From contig JAJRZX010000041.1 of assembly GCA_024275045.1 (NCBI GenBank), positions 1-54,177 of the forward strand: a stretch of DNA of 54,177 nt. Direction: 5' to 3'. Of this stretch, positions 25,333-34,110 are shown in pieces. Below the pieces are notes generated by a model. That model searched no databases and was not told where the DNA came from. It saw only the letters and a program-made list of their open reading frames with translations. Within the stretch, counting starts at the first letter, position 1. The number at the start of each line of letters is the position of its first letter. The stretch comes from Deltaproteobacteria bacterium (GTDB taxonomy: Bacteria; Desulfobacterota; GWC2-55-46; JADFVP01). The position numbers and the translations under genes are program-made.

Positions 25333-26049
25333 TTGAAGGCCCGGGTAATAAAAAGGCTTCGCAGCGCCTCTTCTCCGCTATTTATGACAGGGGCGGGGAT
25401 AAGCGCCGAGAGCGGTCTGCCCACTTTTAGAGGTAAGGACGGGCTATGGAGAGGGGCAAGCCCTGAGGAGTTGGCAACACCGCAGGCCTTTGGCCGAGAC
25501 CCTCTGCGTGTCTGGCAGTGGTATGACTGGAGACGGGGGCTTATATCAAGAGTATCTCCAACGGCGGCCCATATGGCCATGGCCGGGTTTCGAACACGGG
25601 CGGGCCGTGAGGTCCCCGTAATCACGCAGAACGTAGACGGCCTGCATCAGAGCGCGGGGAGTTCACATGTTTTAGAGCTGCACGGCTCCATATGGAGACT
25701 TCGGTGTGTACGCTGCGGAGTTGAGGTGCAGGACAGGGTTACGGGGTTAAGTGAGGTGCCGCTCTGTGAGTGCGGAGGTTTGCTGAGGCCCGCTGTGGTC
25801 TGGTTTGGCGAGTTGCTTCCGGAGGACGTTTTTTCAGAGGCTCTGGAACTTGCGAGAGGGTCTGATTTTGTAATGGTAGTTGGCACATCAGGGGTGGTTC
25901 AGCCGGCTGCCTCGCTTGTGAATATCGCAAGGGAGGGCAACGCCTTTATCGTAGAGGTAAACCCCGAGGAGACGTGTCTTGGCAGATTAGCGGATATATC
26001 TTTTCATGAGGCGGCAGGGGATATTGTTGCCGAACTTTTACAGGTGTAG
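25333..26049 (+). CDS. cobB: Sir2-family NAD-dependent protein deacylase (CobB type)
   Basis: NAD-dependent lysine deacylase. The 238-residue protein has GAGISAESGLPTFRG (20-34), the NAD-binding TQNVDGLH (98-105), catalytic H117 in LELHGS, and a zinc site formed by C125, C128, C145 and C147. Y64 and R67 in WYDWRR match the Y-x-x-R motif of class III sirtuins (CobB, SIRT5), which also remove succinyl groups. The zinc half-site is C-x-C rather than the usual C-x2-C. It starts at TTG behind GAGGTGAGC. yjbQ follows after 48 bases. Confidence 0.93.
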   Translation: MKARVIKRLRSASSPLFMTGAGISAESGLPTFRGKDGLWRGASPEELATPQAFGRDPLRVWQWYDWRRGLISRVSPTAAHMAMAGFRTRAGREVPVITQNVDGLHQSAGSSHVLELHGSIWRLRCVRCGVEVQDRVTGLSEVPLCECGGLLRPAVVWFGELLPEDVFSEALELARGSDFVMVVGTSGVVQPAASLVNIAREGNAFIVEVNPEETCLGRLADISFHEAAGDIVAELLQV

Positions 26050-26097
26050 CGGGGATTAATAATTACTAACTTTGCATAGTACAGAGAGGAGGGAGCT

Positions 26098-26523
26098 GTG
26101 AAGGTTTTTTCAGAGTCCATCAGAATTACTACAAGCCGTCTGCGTGAGGACATTAATATTACAGAGCGTGTTGCTGATATTGTTAAGGAGAGCGGCATTC
26201 GCGACGGCATGGCCCTTATCTCAGTACCTCATACTACTGTGAGTATTTATATAAATTACGGAGACAAAGGTCTTGAAGAGGACCTTAATAATATTCTTGA
26301 TGAGATGGCCCCGGGTGACAGGTCTTATAAACACGGCACCGGTGGTTACGGCAGTAACGCGCCTGCGCATATCAAGTCTCTGCTCCTTGGCCGCGGAATA
26401 ACTCTCCCGGTTACAAGAGGCGTCTGCGCCCTTGGTCAGTGGCAGACCATATATTTTTCAGAGTTCGGCGGTCCAAGGCCGAGGCTCATATCCGTAAAAG
26501 TCATGGGCCTTACAGGCTCGTAG
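26098..26523 (+). CDS. YjbQ/UPF0047 family protein
   Basis: A 141-residue member of the YjbQ family, once described as a secondary thiamine-phosphate synthase; the physiological role is still unclear. Conserved stretches are PHTTVSIYINYGDKGLEEDL, HGTGGYGSNAPAHIKSLLLG and LGQWQTIYFSEFGGPRPR, the last two forming the metal/phosphate pocket. It starts at GTG 26098 with GAGGAGG upstream. It lies between cobB and rsmD without an obvious shared function. Confidence 0.88.
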   Translation: MKVFSESIRITTSRLREDINITERVADIVKESGIRDGMALISVPHTTVSIYINYGDKGLEEDLNNILDEMAPGDRSYKHGTGGYGSNAPAHIKSLLLGRGITLPVTRGVCALGQWQTIYFSEFGGPRPRLISVKVMGLTGS

Positions 26524-26539
26524 GTTTTGTTTCGTAGGA

Positions 26540-26628
26540 GACAAGTGGTATGTGTAATGCACTGACACTCGTCCCCATATGGGTTTTCTTTATCTTACTT
26601 TCTTTTTTCCAAAAGAAAGTAAGGGGGT
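26540..26628. repeat. Dispersed intergenic repeat, copy 3
   Basis: Most complete right half of the family: GGGTTTTCTTT, then a perfect 13-bp inverted repeat (arms 26594-26606 and 26611-26623, loop TTCC), ending AAGGGGG. The GGGGG end sits at a suitable distance from the rsmD ATG at 26636 to serve as its ribosome-binding site. Confidence 0.75.
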
Positions 26629-26635
26629 TTTGTTT

Positions 26636-27214
26636 ATGAGGGTTGTAGCCGGGTCTTTAAGGGGCCGTCCTTTAAAGGGTTTTAAGGGAAGCCTCATAAG
26701 GCCCACCTCTGACAGGGTAAAGGAGGCGATATTCAACGTCCTATCGTCTCGCGGTTTTTTTTCCTCTTCGCCTCATGTCTTGGATCTTTACGCGGGAACC
26801 GGCGCCCTTGGCATAGAGGCACTCAGCCGCGCCGCGGCTGAGGTTGTTTTTGTAGACTCAAGCCATATGGCGGTAAGGCTTATAAGGAAAAACACTGATA
26901 AGCTCGGGGTTCTTGATAAGGCTGTAATTATACATGACGAATCGGTACGCGCCATAAAGGGTCTTGTAAGAAGAGGCGCACTCTTTGATATTATATTCAT
27001 GGACCCGCCCTATGATTCGGCATTGATCGAATCTACACTTGGTGCGGCTGCCCCGGTTCTTGCTCCAGGTGGCCTGATTGTGGCCGAGGCACCAAAGGGC
27101 CTTGTTGTTGAGGCAGGCAGGAGCGGTTTTACGGAGTTGGACAGGAGGGTATACGGAGATACCTCTGTATTTTATTTTGAGAAGGATGAAGGCAGGGATG
27201 AGGGAGATGCGTGA
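26636..27214 (+). CDS. rsmD: 16S rRNA (guanine(966)-N2)-methyltransferase RsmD
   Basis: Methylates G966 of 16S rRNA in the assembled 30S subunit. The 192-residue protein begins MRVVAGSLRGRPLKG, the normal RsmD start; an upstream in-frame start at 26579 would translate the dispersed repeat and is rejected. Motif I is DLYAGTGALGIEAL and the catalytic motif IV is MDPPYDS. The ribosome-binding site AAGGGGG is contributed by the repeat. coaD overlaps its stop by four bases (GTGA), so rsmD-coaD-aspC form a tight operon, the common rsmD-coaD arrangement. Confidence 0.95.
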   Translation: MRVVAGSLRGRPLKGFKGSLIRPTSDRVKEAIFNVLSSRGFFSSSPHVLDLYAGTGALGIEALSRAAAEVVFVDSSHMAVRLIRKNTDKLGVLDKAVIIHDESVRAIKGLVRRGALFDIIFMDPPYDSALIESTLGAAAPVLAPGGLIVAEAPKGLVVEAGRSGFTELDRRVYGDTSVFYFEKDEGRDEGDA

Positions 27215-27696
27215 GAGGTAAGATAGCCATATATCCGGGGACCTTTGACCCTGTGACGCTGGGTCATATTGATCTGATAAAGAGGGGGCTGAGGCTCTTT
27301 GATGGTCTTATCGTGGCCGTAGCCGGCAACTCCACAAAGGATACTCTTTTTAATGCAGAGGAGCGCCTTGCCATGCTTCGGGCTGAGACAGAGGGATTAA
27401 GCGGCGTAGAGGTTGAGTCCTTTAACAGCCTGCTTGTGGATTACGCGCAAGAGCGCGGGGTGGGTACGATTATCCGCGGTTTAAGGGTAATCTCTGACTT
27501 TGAGTACGAGTTTCAGATGGCCCTTACCAACAGAAAGCTTGCCGCAAAGGTAGAGACGGTATTTATGATGACATCAGAGAATTACGCTTCAATAAGTTCG
27601 AGGTTTATAAAAGACATAGCCAGGCTCGGCGGAGATGTCTCCCACTTTGTCACCCCTGCGGTGGCGGCGAGGTTAAAGGAAAAATACAGCCTATGA
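27211..27696 (+). CDS. coaD: Phosphopantetheine adenylyltransferase
   Basis: Transfers AMP from ATP to 4'-phosphopantetheine in coenzyme A synthesis. The 161-residue protein has the nucleotidyltransferase motif YPGTFDPVTLGHIDL (8-22, with the T/HxGH element as TLGH) and SSRFIKDIA near the C-terminus, where most homologues read ISSS/T. It starts at GTG 27211, overlapping the rsmD stop. aspC starts four bases before its own stop (ATGA overlap). Confidence 0.96.
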   Translation: MRGKIAIYPGTFDPVTLGHIDLIKRGLRLFDGLIVAVAGNSTKDTLFNAEERLAMLRAETEGLSGVEVESFNSLLVDYAQERGVGTIIRGLRVISDFEYEFQMALTNRKLAAKVETVFMMTSENYASISSRFIKDIARLGGDVSHFVTPAVAARLKEKYSL

Positions 27697-28892
27697 AGAT
27701 AAAGATATCAGATAGAATAGCAGGTCTCAGCGAGTCCGTTACCCTTGCCATTACCGCGAGGGCAAAGGCCATGAAGGCAGCAGGCAAGGACGTAATCGGT
27801 TTTGGCGCAGGAGAGCCTGATTTTGATACCCCCGCCAATATCAGCGCCGCCGCGGTAAGGGCCATAAACGAGGGGCGTACAAGATACACCCCTGTTGGCG
27901 GCATACCTGAGCTGAAGTGCGCTATCATAAATAAATTCAGCCTTGATAACGCCTTGAACTACAGCCCCGATGAGGTGGTGGTATCCTGCGGGGCCAAGCA
28001 CTCTCTGTATAATTTATTCCAGAGTATTCTCAACCCCGGAGATGAGGTGGTCATACCCTCGCCATACTGGGTTAGCTACCCGGCTGTCGTCTCTCTTACC
28101 GGGGCAAAGCCTGTAATACTACGCACCTCGGCAGAGAGGGGTTTTAAGGTAAACCCTGATGAGCTTCGCTCTGTTGTTACGGATAAGACAAGGGCCTTTA
28201 TCATCAACAGCCCCTCAAACCCCACGGGCTGCCTTTATACAGAGGCAGAACTCCGCGGCCTTGCGGAGGTGGCGTGTGAGAAGGATATACTCATAGTCTC
28301 AGATGAGATATACGAGAAACTCTGCTACGGGGGCAGTGCCGCTCCTTCCATTGCCTCAGTATCGGCAGAGGTAAAGGCACGCACCGTGGTTGTGAACGGC
28401 GTATCAAAGGCCTATGCCATGACGGGCTGGCGCATAGGTTATGCCGCAGGGCCGGTGGAGATAATAAAGGCCATGTCAAAACTTCAGTCCCAGTCCACCT
28501 CCAACCCCGCCTCCATCAGCCAGTGGGCTGCGGTAGAGGCCATAAGCGGGGGCCAGGATACGGTTGATGTCATGGTGGCTGAGTTTACAAAGAGAAGGGA
28601 CGTTATTGTAGAGGGGCTTCGGGCCATACCCGGCATTACCTGCAACTCCCCTGAAGGGGCTTTTTATGTATTCGCGGATTTTTCAGGTCTTTACGGCAGA
28701 AGCTCGGGAGACGGGCCCATAAACAACTCCCTTGATATGGCGGGATACCTCCTGGAAGACGCGGGCCTTGCCCTTGTGCCGGGCTCTGCTTTTGGCGAAG
28801 ACAAGTTCCTGAGGCTCTCCTTCGCTACCTCCATGGATAATATCACAGGGGGCCTGAAGAGGCTTGGCGCGGCTCTTGGCAAGCTAAGCTGA
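27693..28892 (+). CDS. aspC: Class I pyridoxal-phosphate aminotransferase (aspartate aminotransferase type)
   Basis: PLP enzyme of fold type I, aminotransferase subgroup I-gamma (AspAT/prephenate aminotransferase-like), 399 residues. The cofactor lysine is K239 in NGVSKAYAMTGWRIGY; the SPSNPTG loop binds the substrate carboxylate, and SDEIYEKL supplies the aspartate that contacts the pyridine nitrogen. In organisms of this type the enzyme often serves both aspartate and prephenate; which applies here cannot be seen. It overlaps coaD by four bases. Confidence 0.92.
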   Translation: MKIKISDRIAGLSESVTLAITARAKAMKAAGKDVIGFGAGEPDFDTPANISAAAVRAINEGRTRYTPVGGIPELKCAIINKFSLDNALNYSPDEVVVSCGAKHSLYNLFQSILNPGDEVVIPSPYWVSYPAVVSLTGAKPVILRTSAERGFKVNPDELRSVVTDKTRAFIINSPSNPTGCLYTEAELRGLAEVACEKDILIVSDEIYEKLCYGGSAAPSIASVSAEVKARTVVVNGVSKAYAMTGWRIGYAAGPVEIIKAMSKLQSQSTSNPASISQWAAVEAISGGQDTVDVMVAEFTKRRDVIVEGLRAIPGITCNSPEGAFYVFADFSGLYGRSSGDGPINNSLDMAGYLLEDAGLALVPGSAFGEDKFLRLSFATSMDNITGGLKRLGAALGKLS

Positions 28893-29059
28893 GAAAGGGG
28901 CGCACGGCCTATGGGTTTTAGGAGTGCGGCAGGGGTTTGTCCTTGAAGTTGGGGTCATGGACCTGATGTAATAAGACCCTGTGAGCGGGGCTCTTGTTTT
29001 ACGATTTTTTTGTGCGCCCTTATAATATCTTTCTCTATACGTTACTTGTCGTTCTACCG

Positions 29060-29608
29060 TTAAACTTTCTCGCTGAAAATATCCGCCTCAAAGATGAATA
29101 TATTAACGTCCTCAGTCCAGCAGCCAGGCGCAAGCCCTGCCTTCATGCAGGTATGCTCAAGGAATGTCTCACGGTCAAAGTTATTTTCCGTTGCAACCTG
29201 CGGCAGCAGCACCCCTCTTGCGTAACCCTTCTCTATAAAAATTCCGTGGCGTCCAACCTCTATCTCGCTTACATCTTTAATCTTCCTCATGGCACTGAGT
29301 ACGGATATCTCAATGTGAATATTCGGCAGCTCTTCAAGCGTGAGAGGCGTAAAGCGGGGGTCGCTGAAGGCGGCGGAGTGTGCCATCTCTATTATATTCT
29401 CATAGAGGGGCAGCTCTGATGTGAAGTTGCCGATGCAACCCCTTAAGTGGTGGTTCTTATGCAGGGTGACAAATAGGCCGAGGCGTGCCTGCAGTGCGCT
29501 GCCCTCAGGTATTTTTACGGCTTTATAGTCCTCGCCGTTTAATGCGCTTGAAATCGCGGTTCTGGCAATAGAGAGCGCCAGTCTTTTCTCGTCTTCAGTA
29601 AGGGGCAT
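29060..29608 (-). CDS. AMMECR1 domain protein (AmmeMemoRadiSam protein A)
   Basis: A 182-residue AMMECR1 family protein, a fold found from archaea to man whose biochemical role is unknown. The signature LRGCIGN is present, with AFSDPRFTPLT and HIEISVLS following and GVLLPQVATEN near the end. In bacteria it is frequently linked to a Memo-like dioxygenase and a radical-SAM protein (AmmeMemoRadiSam), but neither is adjacent. ATG 29608 is preferred over an upstream ATG because AAAGGAT precedes it. It is a lone minus-strand gene between aspC and nadA. Confidence 0.88.
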   Translation of the reverse strand: MPLTEDEKRLALSIARTAISSALNGEDYKAVKIPEGSALQARLGLFVTLHKNHHLRGCIGNFTSELPLYENIIEMAHSAAFSDPRFTPLTLEELPNIHIEISVLSAMRKIKDVSEIEVGRHGIFIEKGYARGVLLPQVATENNFDRETFLEHTCMKAGLAPGCWTEDVNIFIFEADIFSEKV

Positions 29609-29691
29609 CTTTAAAAATCCTTTGAGTTTTTTATGTCCATAGATTATCATATAATATTACATCAAAACAGCCTTTATAAGGAGTGCGGACC

Positions 29692-30615
29692 GTGAGAGAG
29701 GGCGTAGAAGAACTGATTGGGGAGATTAAGGCCCTTCTAAAAGAAAAAAACGCCTTAATGCTCGCCCATAATTATCAGAGAGACGAGATACAGGCCATAG
29801 CTGATATTACCGGTGATTCACTTGCCTTAAGTCAGGCCGCGGCGGACTCAGATGCCGATATAATAGTCTTTTGCGGCGTACACTTTATGGCTGAGAGCGC
29901 CGCTATACTGGCGCCTGAAAAAAAGGTCATTCTGCCCCGTTACGACGCTGGGTGCCCAATGGCGGATATGATAACCGCGGAGCAGCTTCAGGTGGAGATA
30001 GACAAGAGGCCGGGCGTTCCTGTTGTGGCCTATGTAAATACAAGCGCAGCGGTAAAGGCCCTCAGTTACATATGCTGCACCTCTGCCAATGCCGCTCATG
30101 TAGTTGATTCCCTTACCGCCGAGTCTGTGTATATGATACCCGACAGAAACCTCAGCGAGTACGTATCGCATCATACGAAGAAAAAAATGGAGTGGTGGGA
30201 CGGGTACTGCCCCACACATGAGAGGCTCACCCTTGCCCATATACTGCAAGTAAGAGCGGAGAACCCGGGAAGCGTATTTGTCTGCCACCCCGAGTGCACC
30301 CCTGAGGTCATTGATAACGCTGATTACGTCTGCTCCACCTCGGGCATGTACAAGTTCGCACGCGAGACTGAGGCAAAGACCATTATCGTTGGTACGGAGC
30401 TGGGCATACTTTACAGACTTAAAAAAGAAAACCCCGGGAAAAAATTCATCATCCCCTCAGAGGGTCTCATATGCCCCAATATGAAGCTCACCAACCTTGA
30501 GGACGTGCTGGAGAGCCTCTCTGAGGAAAAAAACATAGTCACCGTGCCGGAAGAGGTGAGAGTTAAGGCAATAGCGTCCCTTGAGAGGATGTTGGCCGTA
30601 CCGCGCGATTATTGA
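29692..30615 (+). CDS. nadA: Quinolinate synthase NadA
   Basis: [4Fe-4S] enzyme that condenses iminoaspartate and dihydroxyacetone phosphate to quinolinate in de novo NAD synthesis. The 307-residue protein shows the three-domain NadA pattern: [43 protein letters not shown] with its cysteine pair [16 protein letters not shown], and GLICPNMK; the cluster is held by one cysteine from each domain. GTG 29692 is chosen because AAGGAG lies eight bases upstream; an earlier GTG at 29683 would overlap that site. No nadB or nadC is adjacent. Confidence 0.95.
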   Translation: MREGVEELIGEIKALLKEKNALMLAHNYQRDEIQAIADITGDSLALSQAAADSDADIIVFCGVHFMAESAAILAPEKKVILPRYDAGCPMADMITAEQLQVEIDKRPGVPVVAYVNTSAAVKALSYICCTSANAAHVVDSLTAESVYMIPDRNLSEYVSHHTKKKMEWWDGYCPTHERLTLAHILQVRAENPGSVFVCHPECTPEVIDNADYVCSTSGMYKFARETEAKTIIVGTELGILYRLKKENPGKKFIIPSEGLICPNMKLTNLEDVLESLSEEKNIVTVPEEVRVKAIASLERMLAVPRDY

Positions 30616-30657
30616 TCCTTTAGCAGACAGATACATACGGGAGCAAGAGGTGCAGAT

Positions 30658-31026
30658 ATGGCCAAGACAACAATAACCTACCGGAACACTCTTGACCTTA
30701 AGAGCAAAGGCAGGTGGCAGCCCGTTAAGGGCCTTGAGGGTATGGTGGAAGAGCTCACCCTTGGTATGGATGATAAAACAGGCGAGTATACGCGTTTGAC
30801 GCGTTTTGAACCAGGCGCCGATACCGCGGCCTTTGGCGGCAAGAGCCATACTTATCCCGAAGAGGTCTTTATTGTGAGCGGACGCCTCTATGACAGGGCC
30901 TTTCAGATGTGGCTTGAGACAGGTTGTTACGCGTCCCGTCCCCCCGGCGAGGTGCATGGCCCGTTCAGGATAGAGCAGGGCTGTGTTGTACTTGAAGTTT
31001 CTTTTCCAAATAAGACCAACGAGTAG
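30658..31026 (+). CDS. Small cupin domain protein (ChrR-like cupin)
   Basis: A 122-residue single-domain cupin. Metal-binding motif 1 reads GKSHTYPEEVFIVSGRLYD (about 61-79), with H and E where ligands are expected, and motif 2 PPGEVHGPFRIEQGC (about 99-113) with the final histidine. The pattern resembles the C-terminal cupin of ChrR-type anti-sigma factors, but the zinc-binding anti-sigma domain is missing. The substrate is unknown. Start ATG 30658 has AAGAGGTG upstream; it follows nadA by 42 bases and may be read from the same transcript. Confidence 0.72.
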   Translation: MAKTTITYRNTLDLKSKGRWQPVKGLEGMVEELTLGMDDKTGEYTRLTRFEPGADTAAFGGKSHTYPEEVFIVSGRLYDRAFQMWLETGCYASRPPGEVHGPFRIEQGCVVLEVSFPNKTNE

Positions 31027-31279
31027 TCATGGCCGCCGCCTCATGCGCCCATGAGGGTGTGCTTTGAAATCTTGCCTCTATCCCAGCTTTATGTTATATA
31101 TTTAAAGTTACATGTAAGTCCGTTCTTCTTTGAGCTTACCTTTTTAAAAGATAAATTGTTCCCTGTCTCTTGAGAGTGATATGCACCTTGCGCCTTTTTA
31201 CGGACGCGCCATGTCATCTTATATTGTAAAATACAGAGACCCTCTCGGCAATTGACGTAATAAGCGAGGATTAATAGAG

Positions 31280-33040
31280 TTGGCAACCGCTCTTAAAGAT
31301 TTTTTTGTGAGGATTACAGGGCCCAAGAGTCCTCTGTCTTTTATCTCTTCATCGGCTAAATCCATGCTCGTGCTCTCGGCCATCGTGGGCGTTGGCGCAG
31401 GGCTTGCCGCTGTTTTCTTCCGCTGGATGCTGGATTTTTTCCACGTCTTTTTTTTCGTCACCCTGTACGGCTGGCTCTCTTTTATGGGGCCCTATGCCGT
31501 TATTATCATCCCAGCCATCGGTGCGGTGCTCTTTGGCCCCATTATATACTTCTTTGCCCGTGAGGCAAAGGGCCACGGCGTGCCGGAGGTAATGCTGGCC
31601 ATGGAGCGCGACGGCGGCAGGATAAGGCCAAGGGTGGCCCTTGTAAAGTCACTTGCCTCATCACTCTGCATAGGTTCGGGAGGTTCTGCCGGCAGAGAAG
31701 GCCCTGTTGTGCAGCTGGGCTCCGCGCTGGGCTCAACCCTTGGGCAAATCTTTCACCTTAAAGACGAGAAGGTGAAAAACCTCGTGGCATGCGGTGCGGC
31801 AGCGGGCATTGCCGCCACCTTTAACGCTCCCATAGGCGGGCTTTTCTTCGCGCTGGAGGTAATCCTCAGAGATTTTTCTACACGCAGAATCGGCAACGTC
31901 GTCATCGCATCGGTGACCGCAAGCGTTGTGGCAAAGATACTGCTTGGCAGCGAACACTTCATAACAGCCCCGGCCTACTCCATAAACAGCCCCGTGGAGC
32001 TGCTCTTTTATATTGCCCTCGGTCTTATTATCGCTCCCATTGCCATTCTTTTTGTACGGTCTTTATACAAGTTCGAGGACATCTTCGATAGCCTGAAAAC
32101 GCACGACCTTGTTAAACCCGTTATCGGCGCCCTTGCCCTTGGAGTTATCGGGCTCTTTTTCCCGCAGGTCTTCGGCGTTGGTTATGAGAACATCGAGGGG
32201 GCCGTAAACGCCACTATGCTTTTTCATGTAATTCTCATCCTCGTCCCCCTTAAGATGTTGGCCGTATGTTTCACCCTTGGCAGCGGCGGATCAGGCGGGG
32301 TCTTTGCCCCTTCTCTTGTTATGGGCTCCCTTGTTGGCGGGGCCTTTGGCATGATACTCTCCTTTGTCTTTCCCGGCCTCGGCATAGAGCCAGGTGCCTA
32401 TGCACTTGTGGGCATGGCGGCTTTTTTTGCAGGCTCGGCCCATGCGCCCATGGCGGCATTCCTTATTATGTTTGAGCTTACAGGTGATTATCTCATAATA
32501 CTGCCACTCATGTTGGCCGTTACCATTACCACGGCGTTTTCCGAGAAGCTTCACCGTGAGTCCATATACACGCTTAAACTCATAAGGCGCGGCATCAATA
32601 TAAAGAAAGAACGGGTGCGCGATATTATGGAGAGTATTAAGATAGGGGAAATCCTCGGCAAGATGGGGGCCTCAGTGCTGCCCTCGGCCCCTATTGATGA
32701 GATTATTGAGCTTGTGGAAAAAGAAAATCGCGCAAGTCTTACCGTTGTTGACAGTGACGGAGAGTATCACGGCCTTATAACCATTGACGCTATTATAACG
32801 CTGCTTCGGCACAGCGAGTCTCTGCAGTATGTTGTGGTTGCAGGGGATATCGCCAAAAATGTACCCTGTATCGCAGAGTCGGCCTCTCTTAAAGAGGCGA
32901 TGAAGAGCCTTGTGGAGAGCGGCATGGATATCCTGCCGGTTGTAAGAAAGGTGGATGACGGGACAAAACTTACGGGCACCATCTCCAAACACGATCTGCT
33001 AAGCGCGTACAGGCGAGAGGTCTCTGTGCGAAGAGGGTAG
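31280..33040 (+). CDS. Second CLC family chloride channel/transporter with CBS pair
   Basis: A 586-residue CLC protein that is paralogous to, but clearly diverged from, the one at 6859-8601. Filter loop GSGGS (132-136), gating glutamate E140 in GREGP, second filter motif GSGGSGGVFAPSL, and two CBS domains (about 455-580). As in the first copy, the position of the ClC-ec1 proton glutamate is hydrophobic (E193 followed by V194), a feature of channels. The TTG start at 31280 carries no strong ribosome-binding site. It lies alone between nadA-cupin and the ACIII operon. Confidence 0.93.
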   Translation: MATALKDFFVRITGPKSPLSFISSSAKSMLVLSAIVGVGAGLAAVFFRWMLDFFHVFFFVTLYGWLSFMGPYAVIIIPAIGAVLFGPIIYFFAREAKGHGVPEVMLAMERDGGRIRPRVALVKSLASSLCIGSGGSAGREGPVVQLGSALGSTLGQIFHLKDEKVKNLVACGAAAGIAATFNAPIGGLFFALEVILRDFSTRRIGNVVIASVTASVVAKILLGSEHFITAPAYSINSPVELLFYIALGLIIAPIAILFVRSLYKFEDIFDSLKTHDLVKPVIGALALGVIGLFFPQVFGVGYENIEGAVNATMLFHVILILVPLKMLAVCFTLGSGGSGGVFAPSLVMGSLVGGAFGMILSFVFPGLGIEPGAYALVGMAAFFAGSAHAPMAAFLIMFELTGDYLIILPLMLAVTITTAFSEKLHRESIYTLKLIRRGINIKKERVRDIMESIKIGEILGKMGASVLPSAPIDEIIELVEKENRASLTVVDSDGEYHGLITIDAIITLLRHSESLQYVVVAGDIAKNVPCIAESASLKEAMKSLVESGMDILPVVRKVDDGTKLTGTISKHDLLSAYRREVSVRRG

Positions 33041-33412
33041 TCATCTGCCGCCCCCCCCCCCTCTGTATCTCCCTGCTATTATACATGCGCAGTTCCCGTG
33101 CAGGTGCTGCGGATAAATACTTTACTCTTAAGGTAAAGGAGACGCGCCGCCTCCCCCTCTAAAGCTTCATTATAAAATCAATTCTATTCTTGACAAAGGC
33201 ATTGATATTTTATATCATCCCACAAACAGTTATACTTTTTATGATTTAATGCCTTGCCGTTGCACTCCTTTTCCATAGTCCGCAAAAAATTAGCGGAAGG
33301 GAGAATCGTCTGCGAAACTCATCGTAGGGCTTTTAGTTATCGCAGGGTTGTATTGCAGCATGAGGCAAGGGTAAGGATAGACTCTTATAACTCTATTTAA
33401 GAAGCTACGTCC
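33041..33412. other. Leader region of the ACIII operon
   Basis: 372 bases with a run of 11 C just after the CLC stop (33051-33061), a promoter at 33190-33218 and a leader of about 190 bases ahead of actA. No gene recognised. Confidence 0.55.
33190..33218 (+). promoter_or_regulatory. Sigma-70-type promoter of the ACIII operon
   Basis: TTGACA at 33190-33195, a 17-base spacer and TATCAT at 33213-33218 (five of six bases of the consensus). It lies about 195 bases ahead of actA. Confidence 0.6.
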
Positions 33413-33925
33413 ATGATCCTGAAAAAACTCGTCATATTGGCGGCAGTATTTTTCGTGGCCTTTGTCATAGGCTACGGCATTGATGCCGCTCTTCGCACGG
33501 ATCTTGATCCTGTGCAGCCCATAAAATTCAGCCATAAGATACATGCAGGCACAAACGAGATACCGTGTCAGTTCTGCCATATTTACGCCGAGAGGTCCCG
33601 TGTCTCCGGTGTGCCTAATGTGCAGCGCTGCATGGGGTGCCACAAGATTATTAAGACAGAGAGCCCTGAGATAAAGAAACTCACGGCATACTGGGATAAA
33701 AGAGAACCAATTCCGTGGACAAAAGTACATAATCTCCCCGATTATGTCTACTTCCCCCACAAAAGGCATATAAGGGCAGGGCGTAAATGCGCTGATTGCC
33801 ACGGCGACATCGCTTCCATGGACAGGGTAAGACGCGTCTCCTCTTTGCAGATGGGGTGGTGCCTGCAATGCCACAAGAAGTACGATGTTAAGAACGGTCA
33901 GGCATGCTGGACCTGTCACATATAA
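33413..33925 (+). CDS. actA: Alternative complex III pentaheme cytochrome c subunit ActA
   Basis: Periplasmic, membrane-anchored pentaheme cytochrome of the ACIII quinol:cytochrome c oxidoreductase. The 170-residue protein has an N-terminal membrane helix (4-22) and five CXXCH sites: C52-H56, C73-H77, C126-H130, C150-H154 and C165-H169, matching the five hemes described for ActA. KFSHKIH upstream and FPHKRH in the middle offer further histidine ligands. It heads a seven-gene run in the canonical ACIII order; actB1 starts 185 bases later, an unusually large gap within the operon. Confidence 0.93.
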   Translation: MILKKLVILAAVFFVAFVIGYGIDAALRTDLDPVQPIKFSHKIHAGTNEIPCQFCHIYAERSRVSGVPNVQRCMGCHKIIKTESPEIKKLTAYWDKREPIPWTKVHNLPDYVYFPHKRHIRAGRKCADCHGDIASMDRVRRVSSLQMGWCLQCHKKYDVKNGQACWTCHI

Positions 33926-34110
33926 GGCGTGGGGGGTAGTTGCGGGTGCGGGGAGCCTTGTCTAAGACGGGCAGCTAAAGGGGCCGGGGCGATACGGTTG
34001 GGGATGAGTTAGCAAGGGGAGTGAGGATCAGGGGAGGCTTTAAGGTCTGTCTGTAACGGGTCAGTGAGAGAGAAGGGCCTTTAAATATACAGTTTTTTAT
34101 CGGACAAAAG

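Noticed and set aside
26579-26635. Longer N-terminus for RsmD
   Set aside because: It would translate the dispersed hairpin repeat; the ATG at 26636 has a ribosome-binding site and gives the normal family start.
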